Shown one piece after another: positions 9,232 through 18,660 of a stretch of 64,000 bases of DNA (position 1 is the stretch's first letter; every line of letters begins with the position of its first letter). The translations under genes and the position numbers were made by a program. The notes under the pieces were generated by a model. The model was given only the letters and a program-made list of their open reading frames with translations, ran no database searches and had not been told where the DNA came from. Location of the stretch: assembly GCF_034111725.1 (NCBI RefSeq), contig NZ_JAWUWR010000055.1, positions 1 to 64,000 on the forward strand. Reading direction: 5' to 3'. Source of the DNA: Thalassolituus sp034111725 (GTDB lineage: Bacteria > Pseudomonadota > Gammaproteobacteria > Pseudomonadales > Oceanobacteraceae).

Positions 9232-9486
9232 TTATCCGAGTGGTTATCCACAGAATCTGTGGACATCTTTGCTATCAAGAACCGATCTTTTAGAGAACTG
9301 TCTATTATCGTATAAATCGTCAAAATATTAACAAAATCATCAATATAGACTGACGGAATCTTGTCGCCACATCGTTGTCTTATCCACTCAGGCAAGCTGT
9401 AAAAATTCATCCATTTTGATTACACACAAGATAACCCCATAGCGCCCACAGTTTATGCACAGCTTCCTGTGGATACATGTGGATAA
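9232..9486. other. Cluster of DnaA-box-like sequences in a 440-bp gene-free region
   Basis: The gap 9133-9572 holds no convincing gene. It contains two perfect R-type DnaA boxes, TTATCCACA at 9244-9252 (plus) and TGTGGATAA at 9478-9486 (minus). It also has near matches at 9380-9388 (TTATCCACT), 9453-9461 (TTATGCACA), 9468-9476 (TGTGGATAC) and 9258-9266 (TGTGGACAT). An AT-rich stretch lies between about 9290 and 9350. This resembles a DnaA-titration or origin-like region. No dnaA, dnaN or gidA gene is adjacent, so it is not clearly the chromosomal origin. Confidence 0.5.
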
Positions 9487-9491
9487 CAAAA

Positions 9492-9509
9492 ACGTGATCT
9501 TGATCACTG
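9492..9509. promoter_or_regulatory. CRP/Vfr-like operator upstream of the Na/Pi cotransporter
   Basis: GTGATCTTGATCAC (9494-9507) is a near-perfect match to the core of the CRP consensus (TGTGA-N6-TCACA), with one base off at each outer edge. It lies about 65-80 bp before the start of the Na/Pi cotransporter, a usual activator position. Confidence 0.45.
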
Positions 9510-9572
9510 CTTATAACTTGCTGTACGGCGACAATTAGCTTTACTGAATAGACATTCAGAAAAGGGTTATAA

Positions 9573-11429
9573 ATGACGAAATTTCAGCGGATAGCACTGC
9601 CTGTGCTTCTGCTAGGGCTAAGTTTAGGATTTTGGCGTAGCGAGGCCTTTTTAACCGTTGCAGCCGGTGTGGCTGTTTTTCTATTTGGAATGATGTCGCT
9701 GGAGCGTGGATTTCAGAGTCTTAGTGGCGGCTGGATGGAACACTGGCTCCAACTCGTAACCAATAGCACTGGGAGATCTGTTTCGTTAGGCGTGGTGAGC
9801 ACCACTCTAATGCAATCCAGTTCCCTCGTATCCCTATTAAGCATTTCTTTCTTGTCCGCTGGATTAATTTCACTCAGCAGTGGGCTCGCAATCATATTTG
9901 GGGCCAACTTAGGCACCACGTCTGGCGCATGGCTGATTGCTGGATTCGGCCTGAAAGTTAATTTATCGGATCTTGCTTTGCCCATGCTGGTATTCGGCAT
10001 CGTGCTACAACTGCAAAGCCGCCCCTCATGGCGTAGCCTTGGGCACTTATTAACCGGGATTGGCTTTCTTTTTCTTGGTATTCAGTTCATGAAAGATGGC
10101 TTCAGCAATTTGCAAAGCCAAATGCAATTAACGGCAATGCCTTTTCAAGGCTTTACCGCTCTTCTGTTATTTACCGGCTTAGGTATCATTGCCACCGTTG
10201 TTATGCAGTCAAGTCATGCAACATTAATATTGATACTCACCGCTCTAGCCCATCAACAAATTCATTATGAGGATGCACTTGCTGTCGCCATCGGCGCTAA
10301 TATTGGTACTACGGTCACGGCCATTCTCGGCAGTATTAGCGCCAATGCCGCAGGTAAGCGCTTAGCGTTGGGGCATGTTGTTTTTAATCTCGTCACGGGC
10401 CTTGTTGCGCTGCTCGCGCTCCCTGTTCTGATACCCGTGGTCGAACTGCTGGGGAACGGCTTAGGGATAGCAGCAGACAACTACACCTTGCGCCTCGCCT
10501 TGTTCCATACGGTATTTAATATATTAGGTGTCGCCATCATGCTGCCGCAGTTAGAACGACTGACGAAGTGGCTAGAAAAACGTATTCCTGCGGACACGAT
10601 TTCAATAAAAATACCACGCTACTTAAACGACGCAGCATTAGAGTCCACGCTGGCCGCAACCAGCGTTACACGCCAAGAAAGTCAGCGCCTTACGCGCCAT
10701 GCGCTGGATATCGTATTGCGAGCGTTAGATTGGGAACCGCGTAGCTCTCATACGGGGTTGCTCCTGCCGCCCGCAAAAGAATTCACTGAGAAGCAGATTG
10801 AAGATGCTTATCACAGCCGTATCAAAACGCTCTACAACGCCATAGTACGTTTTATTAGCCTTGCTCATAAAACCCCTGGCACAACAGAGCTTGAACCTCT
10901 AAGACAGTTCCGGTCAGCGACGTACCACATGGTCGAAGCAGTCAAAACTTCGCGCTTACTGCATAGCAATTTATACCCAGCGTTACACAGCCATCATCAC
11001 GCTCTACACTCAGCATATGATGCCTTACGCCAAGATATTCGTGAGGTCGTGACATTAATCGAAGGTATTATTGCCAAAAGTAACAACGACCCAATCATGG
11101 CCGCCACTGCCTTCAATGACAATTTACTGGAACTAGAACATCAGAAATTACGTCTTGATGATGCACACGAGCGGGCAGATAGTGAAACCGAACATATGAT
11201 TCGTGAGCATATAGTGACACCAGCGCAAGCAACCTCACTCATGAACGACCAAGGCTATGCGCGCCAAATAGCCTTAAGCTTGATTAACGCAGGGCAGGCA
11301 CTTATTTTGGCCCAGCTACCGCAGACGTCCAAAGCGCAAACCATGATTCAGCTCAGTGACGAAGATGTCACCCAAGTTCGCCAAACTCTCGCCACGGATG
11401 CGAGCGAGGAGCCAAATCGTGAAGCTTGA
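9573..11429 (+). CDS. Na/Pi cotransporter family protein with PhoU-like tail
   Basis: A 618-residue membrane protein of the NptA/YjbB type. The membrane part carries the family's inverted repeat: a QSSS motif (LMQSSSLVSLL) followed by GANLGTTSG, and again QSS (VVMQSSHATL) followed by GANIGTTVTA. After residue 330 a soluble helical region (about 280 residues, His/Gln-rich helices) corresponds to the PhoU-like domain. It probably moves phosphate with sodium. ATG 9573 has AAGGG at good spacing. A CRP-like site lies upstream, and a small gene overlaps its end. Confidence 0.9.
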   Translation: MTKFQRIALPVLLLGLSLGFWRSEAFLTVAAGVAVFLFGMMSLERGFQSLSGGWMEHWLQLVTNSTGRSVSLGVVSTTLMQSSSLVSLLSISFLSAGLISLSSGLAIIFGANLGTTSGAWLIAGFGLKVNLSDLALPMLVFGIVLQLQSRPSWRSLGHLLTGIGFLFLGIQFMKDGFSNLQSQMQLTAMPFQGFTALLLFTGLGIIATVVMQSSHATLILILTALAHQQIHYEDALAVAIGANIGTTVTAILGSISANAAGKRLALGHVVFNLVTGLVALLALPVLIPVVELLGNGLGIAADNYTLRLALFHTVFNILGVAIMLPQLERLTKWLEKRIPADTISIKIPRYLNDAALESTLAATSVTRQESQRLTRHALDIVLRALDWEPRSSHTGLLLPPAKEFTEKQIEDAYHSRIKTLYNAIVRFISLAHKTPGTTELEPLRQFRSATYHMVEAVKTSRLLHSNLYPALHSHHHALHSAYDALRQDIREVVTLIEGIIAKSNNDPIMAATAFNDNLLELEHQKLRLDDAHERADSETEHMIREHIVTPAQATSLMNDQGYARQIALSLINAGQALILAQLPQTSKAQTMIQLSDEDVTQVRQTLATDASEEPNREA

Positions 11430-11673
11430 AAAAATAGTACAAAAAATCGCGAATTTTATGAGTGATGATGCGCGCGGAGTATCTCGACGAGCCATCAAAC
11501 AAGTCATAAAAGGGCTAGAAGAAAAACAACTTAAGCTCGAAGCACACAGCATCGATCTAGAGTTAAGCGAAGAAGAACGTCAGAACGCGCGAGAAAAATT
11601 AGCCATCGTTAAAGTACAACAAGAAAAAGCAGTACAGCTTCTCAGCAATAAGAACAACAACAGTACAGATTAG
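11419..11673 (+). CDS. Small coiled-coil protein, unknown function
   Basis: An 84-residue charged, helical protein (VKLEKIVQKIANFMSDDARG then long Lys/Glu-rich helices) with no recognised domain. The start is GTG 11419, which has GAGGAG 8 bp upstream and overlaps the end of the Na/Pi cotransporter by 11 bp, so it is translationally coupled. The open frame extends back to 11356, but that would lie inside the transporter gene. It converges with ogt (4-bp overlap). Confidence 0.65.
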   Translation: MKLEKIVQKIANFMSDDARGVSRRAIKQVIKGLEEKQLKLEAHSIDLELSEEERQNAREKLAIVKVQQEKAVQLLSNKNNNSTD

Positions 11674-12203
11674 CCCGCTTCTTTTACCCACTGACGCTCA
11701 CGCTGCAATAAAAACTGCTTACGCTGAACACCCCACCGATAACCCGATAGCTCACCATTTGAGCGCACCACACGATGACACGGAACCAACACCGCCAACT
11801 TATTCGCCGCGCAAGCACCAGCCACCGCACGGACTGCCGCTGGCGCACCGATTTGTTCAGCCAACGCCGAATAACTTACGGTTGAACCGACAGGAATATG
11901 CTGTAAAGCATTCCATACACGACGTTGAAACTCAGTGCCACGCATTTCTAATACCGGCAACTCAGACAATGCTTGGGGCTGCTCTAGGCAACGAATCACT
12001 GTACTAATACGCTTAGCTAAACGGCCATCATCTTGGCGAATACGCGCTGCTGGAAACGACTGCTGTAATTCCTTTAATAGCGAACTGCGATCATCCCCCA
12101 CCAAAATTGCGCAAATAGCGGCATCAGAACCCGCCACTAGAATTAAACCCAACGAGGACAAACCCCAACCATAATCCAGTAGTTCGATGTGTGGTGTATT
12201 CAT
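11670..12203 (-). CDS. ogt: Methylated-DNA--protein-cysteine methyltransferase
   Basis: This suicide enzyme removes O6-alkyl groups from guanine in DNA onto its own cysteine. The active-site motif VPCHRVVRSNG and the helix-turn-helix RAVAGACAANK upstream of it are present in the C-terminal half. The N-terminal half is the usual less conserved ribonuclease-H-like domain. From ATG 12203 (GGGAGGA 7 bp upstream) the protein has 177 residues, the family size. It lacks an AraC-type Ada domain, hence ogt-like. Confidence 0.92.
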   Translation of the reverse strand: MNTPHIELLDYGWGLSSLGLILVAGSDAAICAILVGDDRSSLLKELQQSFPAARIRQDDGRLAKRISTVIRCLEQPQALSELPVLEMRGTEFQRRVWNALQHIPVGSTVSYSALAEQIGAPAAVRAVAGACAANKLAVLVPCHRVVRSNGELSGYRWGVQRKQFLLQRERQWVKEAG

Positions 12204-12467
12204 GATTTGTCCTCCCTTCAATGACGTGGGCACACGTTACTCCTTTCAACGACGACAAGCGACCGCGGCCAGAGAACATCCTATTCCACTGGAGAAACAA
12301 CCGACAGAAGCCGACATTTTCAGGAGTGGCGGGAGTCTAGCAAAGAGGAATGACAAGATAGTTACGCTAACCTCGACCGCAACCCTAAGCTATAAAATTG
12401 CTAGAAATCACAGTAAAAACAACCGACTGGACGCCAAACCCAGAAACACATACCATTAGCGTCCTAA

Positions 12468-12546
<79 letters not shown>

Positions 12547-12567
12547 TCTGCAAGGCCTACCAAGTAA

Positions 12568-12620
12568 GTGACCACTTACAAAATTCAAATGGTGACCAAA
12601 CAGTGACCATTTAGTGACCA
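12568..12620 (+). repeat. Four GTGACCA repeats beside attL, possible integrase arm sites
   Basis: GTGACCA occurs at 12568-12574, 12592-12598, 12603-12609 and 12614-12620. The last three are spaced exactly 11 bp, about one helical turn, so they lie on one face of the DNA. Two are within the longer unit GTGACCAAACAG. This is the layout of arm-type binding sites for tyrosine recombinases or excisionase, just inside the island end. Confidence 0.55.
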
Positions 12621-12719
12621 AACAGTTTTTAATCTCTTTGCAGATAACAAGTAAATGACCTCTACCCTGGAATCAACTTTTGGTATATTTGAAGTATCTT
12701 TCACTGGGCATCCTGTTAA

Positions 12720-13022
12720 ATGAAACTGCTAAATACATATGAAAGTGTATCGGAAGGAGAAGCTGCATTAGGAAAAATAACAGGCAAAAAACGCCTGGCT
12801 AGTGAGCGCGACTCTACCGAAGTGATTTACAATTTATTTGGCGAACCCACTTGGGGTAACTTCTACCGTCTAGGTATGTTTAATTTACGTTTACTCCAAC
12901 AGATACTCGACCGCCGAGAAACTGGCCAAGCATTTGATCAAGCCAAACACCAAGAAATTCTTTCAATGCTGCGATACGTAGCAAACCAATTTGAGATTAA
13001 AATCCCAGATCATTGGCTTTGA
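12720..13022 (+). CDS. Unknown 100-residue protein between attL and BREX
   Basis: A small soluble protein, starting MKLLNTYESVSEGEAALGK and ending KIPDHWL, with mixed helix and no motif I recognise. It converges with brxA and overlaps its stop by 13 bp. It is the only plus-strand gene in the BREX half of the island. Position next to the att site could mean a cargo or a recombination-related gene. Coding status is moderately sure. Confidence 0.5.
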   Translation: MKLLNTYESVSEGEAALGKITGKKRLASERDSTEVIYNLFGEPTWGNFYRLGMFNLRLLQQILDRRETGQAFDQAKHQEILSMLRYVANQFEIKIPDHWL

Positions 13023-13744
13023 GTCTTTAAAGCGATTAATGTATTACCAACCCCTTGGTGAACCACCTCAATTATCTTTGATTCGCTGACATTGAAATAT
13101 CCATGAGATATCTCAAATGGAAACCAACAAGGATCAGAGGTTATGTCATCAGTTGTAAGCCTATCCCTGTCTGTTGAAAATAATACTGACGCGTACATCC
13201 AAGTTATTATACTAGAGCCAGCAAGTCGTATCTTAGCCCCCAGCTTTACAGTAGCCTTACCAGACGGCTCTAACACACCCCACTCTATTAGACTTTGTAA
13301 ATACCTAGCTGCAGCACGCTTAATGCTATCCCGATCACCTACTATCTCGATAACACGACGGTAGAATTCCGTATTACTTACTTCATCTTGCAACTTGAAC
13401 AAGCGGCCTAATATCTTGCTCAGGGACATAAAGAATGGATATGTAGCTACGCTCATTCCGTAGTGAATAGCCAATCGTTCCTCCTTATTTGCATTTGCGA
13501 ATAGTGCGGCACCTTCTTGTTTATAAGGCGCCTCACCCGCCATAGACTTAGCCCAAGTAGCTGTCAGGATATTCTTGGTTTTCCGACGACTGGTTTCCCC
13601 AGTAATCAATGGTAATAAATACTCATCAAGCTTTTCATTTACCTCATACAGATTGTCCCCATCCACGACCAGTCCAGCAACTTGGTCCAACCAAGTCTTT
13701 TCAACATAACGATCAAAACCAACCAAAGGTTTCTTATTGTTCAT
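13010..13744 (-). CDS. brxA: BREX protein BrxA (DUF1819 family)
   Basis: A 244-residue helical protein in the last position of the BREX operon, overlapping pglZ by 11 bp. It has the DUF1819/BrxA type of sequence: a central segment on blocks of helices (RRKTKNILTATWAKSMAGEA; RLAIHYGMSVATYPFFMSL) and a C-terminal part ending in GVGNTLIALK. BrxA is a small DNA-binding component found in most BREX types. Assignment rests on size, position and overall resemblance. Confidence 0.8.
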   Translation of the reverse strand: MNNKKPLVGFDRYVEKTWLDQVAGLVVDGDNLYEVNEKLDEYLLPLITGETSRRKTKNILTATWAKSMAGEAPYKQEGAALFANANKEERLAIHYGMSVATYPFFMSLSKILGRLFKLQDEVSNTEFYRRVIEIVGDRDSIKRAAARYLQSLIEWGVLEPSGKATVKLGAKIRLAGSSIITWMYASVLFSTDRDRLTTDDITSDPCWFPFEISHGYFNVSESKIIEVVHQGVGNTLIALKTQSQ

Positions 13745-15752
13745 TCACATCTCTACTAACGGTTATATATGGCACAATCACCTCCTCGATAGCGATACCA
13801 CCATGCCCTACAATTTTTTCGCCTTTTGCGACAAAGGCTTCACGCCCTTTCATAACCACTGGCCAATAGTCATTGGGCAAGCCTGTACGAGGCCAAACCA
13901 ATGCATCTGCAGCACCGAAATCGACACTATCCATGAGCGCTTCTGTTTTATAGACTCTGGCTCGCTCGCCTCGGCTTTCAGCAACAGCGCCCTCTCTAAT
14001 TTTACCAGACCCTTCGGCCTCAATATTACCGTGGTCAGAAGTTAAATGAATTGAAAACCCACAATCTAATAGCGCTTTAATCAATCGCTGCAAGTAACCA
14101 CCTTGTGCCCATAGCTTAATCTGATTGTGCATCCCGGCAGCACCTAGCTGCATACCATGCATCATGTCATCCACGGTATTAATCACCAAGCCAACAGCAC
14201 GCAAACGCCTGTCGGTAAGTTCATCGATCAAGGCATCGAGATTACCCGCACCTAAACTCTTCTTATAATAAATCTGATTTTTTTCCAGCCCATGATCGAG
14301 CCAAAACTGCTCCCACGCTTTTGGCTCGCTGCTTGTCGTCGCAATAGTATTGGCGAATTGATAGGGAGCCTTTGCCGAAAACAATGCCTGACGAGAAACA
14401 GAAGTGACTGTCGGCACCCAAGCAAACACAGCAGACTCGACCAAATGCTCACCAATGTTGATTTCGCCCCTGGTCGTAATCCACTGGTCAATAGCCAACC
14501 CATCCACCAGAATTAAAGCAGTTTTAGCACGTTTGCTATTATCCATATCCCGCGCCATAGCCCTAGGTATGTGGTGTAACATTGCAGGAGGCATTGGTGG
14601 ATGGTTATGGAGACCTGTGTATTTATCAAGCATCCAACCGGAAAAACGGTCATCGACTTTCTGTTGCAGCTCAGCATAGTCAATTGCTATCCCCTCATCA
14701 GCACTCAACTGACGAGCATTTGAATGATAGAAAGCAGATAACTCTGCCCAACGGTAAGCATACTGCTGCCATTGTTGGTGCCGATCATCCTCTGCTGGCA
14801 GTGTCTCTTCACAAAGTTTGAGCAAACCGTAAATTCGTTTTTTTAATTCTTTTTCGGGGTCTTGCAGTACACCTGCTAGGCACCAGTGACCCACTAGACG
14901 ATCTGGAGCCTTCACTTCTATGGAGATTAGGTGTCCATCAAGAAACAGGTTTTCAATATAGATCCTGACATCATCATGACCGAAAGGAAGAACTACCTTC
15001 TCTTCAGCCTTACCTGAAATCTGATAGACAGCCTTGGGCTCTCTAATGCTCTGCTCCAACGACTCAAAGACTTCATCAACATAAGCAGGCCAGTGTCGTT
15101 GGAGGAATGCAAAAAAATCCTTTTTGCTTGATACAATTTCATCTAGGGGCCACTGCGCAAATGGTTTACGGCGAACCAGCAAAACGATCAAACGTCTTTT
15201 GAGTAAGTCCGGCAGTTCGACATCACGGTAATGCAGCCTCAAGAGACTCTGCAATAAATCCGAGGATGTCTGTATAACTTCAGGGGCCATCTTGAAAACG
15301 TGACGCAATACAAAGTCACAGCTGGCAGATTCATTCATCTGCCCCGGCATATATTCTTCCACTGCAGCATCCAGTGCATTAAGTTCTTCTGCTTGCAGAG
15401 ATTTAAGTACTGTATAGGCCAAATCAGGAAAGCAATCTCCCAAAGATACCGACAGTCGCTGAGCATTACTCAATAGATCATAAGGCAATGCATTGACATC
15501 ATACGTATCTGAATCAACACTGATGACACAACGAGCTGAGTCAGCCGCTAGCTGCACTGATAAAAAATGACGAAGTTCTATTGAACCCTCAAAAAAGTAG
15601 AACTGAAAATCATTTACTAACAGAGCCTTTTGTAATGACTCCTCAGACAGCAAACAGTCAGGGTCATCAGCAATAAAGTGCATTGCCAAACACCCATCCA
15701 GTTGCTTTAATATTTTCTGTTGCCAGACCGGCAATATATCCTTGTCGATCAT
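13734..15752 (-). CDS. pglZ: BREX phosphatase-superfamily protein PglZ
   Basis: A 672-residue PglZ-domain protein. In the second half are the alkaline-phosphatase-superfamily metal motifs: ALILVDGLAIDQW (metal Asp) about residue 415, the SRQALFS region that follows, HLTSDHGNIEAEGSGK (second metal site), and a final GKIVGHGGIAIEEVIVP. PglZ is the signature protein of BREX and is a nuclease or metal-dependent hydrolase in characterised systems. ATG 15752 has AAGGTGA upstream. It lies 7 bp after the helicase gene. Confidence 0.93.
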   Translation of the reverse strand: MIDKDILPVWQQKILKQLDGCLAMHFIADDPDCLLSEESLQKALLVNDFQFYFFEGSIELRHFLSVQLAADSARCVISVDSDTYDVNALPYDLLSNAQRLSVSLGDCFPDLAYTVLKSLQAEELNALDAAVEEYMPGQMNESASCDFVLRHVFKMAPEVIQTSSDLLQSLLRLHYRDVELPDLLKRRLIVLLVRRKPFAQWPLDEIVSSKKDFFAFLQRHWPAYVDEVFESLEQSIREPKAVYQISGKAEEKVVLPFGHDDVRIYIENLFLDGHLISIEVKAPDRLVGHWCLAGVLQDPEKELKKRIYGLLKLCEETLPAEDDRHQQWQQYAYRWAELSAFYHSNARQLSADEGIAIDYAELQQKVDDRFSGWMLDKYTGLHNHPPMPPAMLHHIPRAMARDMDNSKRAKTALILVDGLAIDQWITTRGEINIGEHLVESAVFAWVPTVTSVSRQALFSAKAPYQFANTIATTSSEPKAWEQFWLDHGLEKNQIYYKKSLGAGNLDALIDELTDRRLRAVGLVINTVDDMMHGMQLGAAGMHNQIKLWAQGGYLQRLIKALLDCGFSIHLTSDHGNIEAEGSGKIREGAVAESRGERARVYKTEALMDSVDFGAADALVWPRTGLPNDYWPVVMKGREAFVAKGEKIVGHGGIAIEEVIVPYITVSRDVNEQ

Positions 15753-15759
15753 TACTCGG

Positions 15760-18660
15760 TCACCTTGGTTTTATTCGCAGTATCAGCAACGCGCTCAGCT
15801 CAGGCTTTATCTTTTTTCGCTTGGCAAAGTCATCCTGCCACTGCTTTTGTTCATGTTGTAACTTAGATAAGCGATGAGCTTTCACTTCTGGCAAACCAAT
15901 ACGCTCTATCGACCGCTCTCTGGCTTTAAATCCATACTCGGCCTTTTCTTCTTCCTGCGCCAAATTTTCAGTATACTTACTTTTCAATTCTTCAAAAGTC
16001 GTGACACCAATATCTTCAGCTTGCTGCTTGGCAAACTTATAAACAGTAGCGTGATCAGGCTGAAGAAAGTCATCAGTATCTAGCCCGTCTTTCTTAAGAA
16101 CGGCATCATTGCTCATCCTTGCATCGTTACTTAAAAGGGCCTCCCACACCCGCTTTGCTGTAGCAGGAAAGGCCTTGCCCTCCATCGTTTGATAAACAGG
16201 AAAATAAGCGGTTTGCTTAAGGCTTTTAGATCGCGCCAAGCCAGAAGTATCTAGCGTGATCTGCCATAGCGACCACAAGCCATCGACTGAATCCGGTATA
16301 CTCGGAATGCTCACCGTAGGCACATGCTGCTCTGGCACCCAGTGAGGTAAATTTTGTAGTAGGTCACGAATCTTGGGGCTATCCAAGGTGATATGATCTG
16401 CAGCTGGGAAATCTTCGGCCAGCTTATTGTCAAATAAGCTGCTCTCCCACCGCTCACCATCAGGCCATTGTAACTGCCAGGTCTGATCATCATTGCGAAT
16501 AACCTCACCGCCAATTTCTTGCTGATCTTTTAGATAGTTCAACGTCATGCGCTCTACCCAATAAGGTAGCGGGTGTTGACTGATCTTGTAGGCCTCCGCT
16601 GTATCCACCGGGCTATCATCGGCAAACAGCTCTTTACTGCCCTTACTGGCTGCTGCCTGCTCTTTCAGTTGCTGCAGTGCTTTTTCAATTTCGGCATCAA
16701 TGGCATCAGGGTTATTAATTGCCCCCGTATACAACTCATCGAATAGCTTGCCAGCCTGGGCTGAATCCAGAACATCACTGGTTTTATCCACGCCGAACTC
16801 TTCGAGAATAATGTTGAGTTTTTCTTCCAATACTTCTCGTACTCTATGTTCAACAGTACCTTCAAATACCAGGTTAAGAGCACGCACCACTTTCTTCTGA
16901 CCTATACGATCTACACGACCTATTCGCTGCTCCAGGCGCATAGGATTCCAGGGGATATCATAATTGATAATCACATGGCAGAACTGTAGGTTAAGACCTT
17001 CACCACCAGCATCAGTAGAAATCAGCACACGTGACTCTTCAGCAAAAGATTTCTGCACCTGCTTACGCTCCTCCATACTCAGAGAGCCATTCAGCGTTAC
17101 CACTGACATGCCACGATCTCTCAGAAACTCTGCCATCATCATCTGCGTTGGTACAAACTCAGTGAAAATCAGAATTTTTAGATTAGGGTCATCCTCTTCG
17201 CGCTGCAGCTGAGTAATCCACTCCAACAGAGCATCGGCCTTGGCATCAATACCTTGTTGCACACACCGCTCGGCCAAATCCAACAGGTGTTGCACTTCTG
17301 CCTTCTCATTTTTTAACGCCTTAATCTTAGTGTTAGATAACTCATCAGTCTGCTGCTGACCATCCAAGTCTTCCCAATCCTCACTGCTAAGCAACGATGC
17401 CTGCTCAGCCAGTGACGGTTTATTCAATACGTCCAGTCGCCTTTGCAGTGTGGCGCGAATAGCTGCAGGGCTGGAGACCACCAAACGCTGCATCAGTATC
17501 ATCAAGAAGCCAATGGCATTCTGCTTAGTCTCTAATGACTGGTTATAACCTTCGCGCACATAATCCGTTACCGCATCGTAGAGGTCACGCTGAGTAGCAT
17601 GAGCGCTTTGCCAAGCCACACTGATCAACTGAGTCTTGCGAGGACGGAACAACGGCTTACCTTCAGCATCAATAGCCTGACGCTTTTCAGTACGAATCAC
17701 ATAAGGTTGTACTCGCTCCTGCGTAACAGAAGCTTCATCGGGAAAGCGCTCTCTATCCAGCAATGACAGTAAGCGCTGAAACCCATCTGACTTCCCCTGG
17801 TGCGGTGTTGCCGATAGCAGAAGAAAATAAGGGGCAGCATCGGCTAAGCCTTGCCCCAGTTTAAAGCGGGCAACCGTATCGGTGCTGCCTTGTAGGCGGT
17901 GAGACTCATCCACCACAATCAGATCCCAACCAGCACTGATCACATCATCAAAGCGCTGTTTGTTGTACTGGTTAATCTTATCCAGACTCCAACCACGCCG
18001 CTTTTCAATCGGCTTGATGGAATCCATCGGGCAGATCACCTGGTCATATCGCTGCCAGATATTCTCAGTAACATTCTGACCATTCCCGATCAAATCACCG
18101 GGTATAACTAACTCAAACGGTTCATTAAAGTGGACCTGCATTTCGCTGACCCACTGTGTCGCCAAACCTTTAGGAGCCACCACCAATATTCTGCGCACCA
18201 AGCCTCGTAGCTTTAGCTCGCGCATTACCAAGCCAGCTTCAATGGTTTTACCTAAGCCCACTTCATCAGCGAGCAGATAACGAACCTGTGATTTGCTGAC
18301 GGCTTTATTTAACGCCTTTAACTGATGAGGCAAGGGAATAACATTACTGCCCATAGGAGCCAGTAATACTTCCTCTTGCTGACTGGCTGCCACACGGGCA
18401 GCAGCGGCAAGGTAGGCAATCGATTCGGGGGTTACTGTAATTGCAGCGGTATAAGGCGATACCTGATCAGCATCGACTTTAATAACGGTGTCGCCTTCAG
18501 AAGCAGAACTCTGCACCAACCAAACTCTGTAGCTGACAGCGCCCCAAAGGCAGCTAACCTCGATGACTCTACCAGCCTTCCCCTTTCCTTTTAGATCGGC
18601 GCTTTGTAGCCATACCCAGTCACCTATTTGAAATAGCACCTCATCAATAGTCTGGCTCAC
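15760..18660 (-). CDS. brxHII: SNF2-type helicase BrxHII of BREX type 3
   Basis: A 966-residue superfamily 2 helicase of the SNF2/RapA kind. Walker A DEVGLGKTIEAGL lies at residues 132-145, Walker B is DESHRLQG, motif III is LLLSATPHQGKSDGF, and the helicase C-terminal part shows TDAGGEGLNLQ and QRIGRVDRIGQKK. Long N-terminal and C-terminal extensions follow. A SNF2 helicase between the methyltransferase and pglZ is the arrangement of type 3 BREX. It starts with GTG at 18660, sharing one base with the stop of the methyltransferase gene. Confidence 0.9.
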   Translation of the reverse strand: MSQTIDEVLFQIGDWVWLQSADLKGKGKAGRVIEVSCLWGAVSYRVWLVQSSASEGDTVIKVDADQVSPYTAAITVTPESIAYLAAAARVAASQQEEVLLAPMGSNVIPLPHQLKALNKAVSKSQVRYLLADEVGLGKTIEAGLVMRELKLRGLVRRILVVAPKGLATQWVSEMQVHFNEPFELVIPGDLIGNGQNVTENIWQRYDQVICPMDSIKPIEKRRGWSLDKINQYNKQRFDDVISAGWDLIVVDESHRLQGSTDTVARFKLGQGLADAAPYFLLLSATPHQGKSDGFQRLLSLLDRERFPDEASVTQERVQPYVIRTEKRQAIDAEGKPLFRPRKTQLISVAWQSAHATQRDLYDAVTDYVREGYNQSLETKQNAIGFLMILMQRLVVSSPAAIRATLQRRLDVLNKPSLAEQASLLSSEDWEDLDGQQQTDELSNTKIKALKNEKAEVQHLLDLAERCVQQGIDAKADALLEWITQLQREEDDPNLKILIFTEFVPTQMMMAEFLRDRGMSVVTLNGSLSMEERKQVQKSFAEESRVLISTDAGGEGLNLQFCHVIINYDIPWNPMRLEQRIGRVDRIGQKKVVRALNLVFEGTVEHRVREVLEEKLNIILEEFGVDKTSDVLDSAQAGKLFDELYTGAINNPDAIDAEIEKALQQLKEQAAASKGSKELFADDSPVDTAEAYKISQHPLPYWVERMTLNYLKDQQEIGGEVIRNDDQTWQLQWPDGERWESSLFDNKLAEDFPAADHITLDSPKIRDLLQNLPHWVPEQHVPTVSIPSIPDSVDGLWSLWQITLDTSGLARSKSLKQTAYFPVYQTMEGKAFPATAKRVWEALLSNDARMSNDAVLKKDGLDTDDFLQPDHATVYKFAKQQAEDIGVTTFEELKSKYTENLAQEEEKAEYGFKARERSIERIGLPEVKAHRLSKLQHEQKQWQDDFAKRKKIKPELSALLILRIKPR

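Noticed and set aside
9183..9410. 75-residue minus-strand frame in the DnaA-box region
   Set aside because: It has no ribosome-binding site or recognisable domain, and it overlaps the DnaA-box cluster and AT-rich DNA.
12568..12620. CRISPR-like array
   Set aside because: The repeat unit is only 7-12 bp and spacers are 4-17 bp, with no cas genes; arm-type sites fit better.
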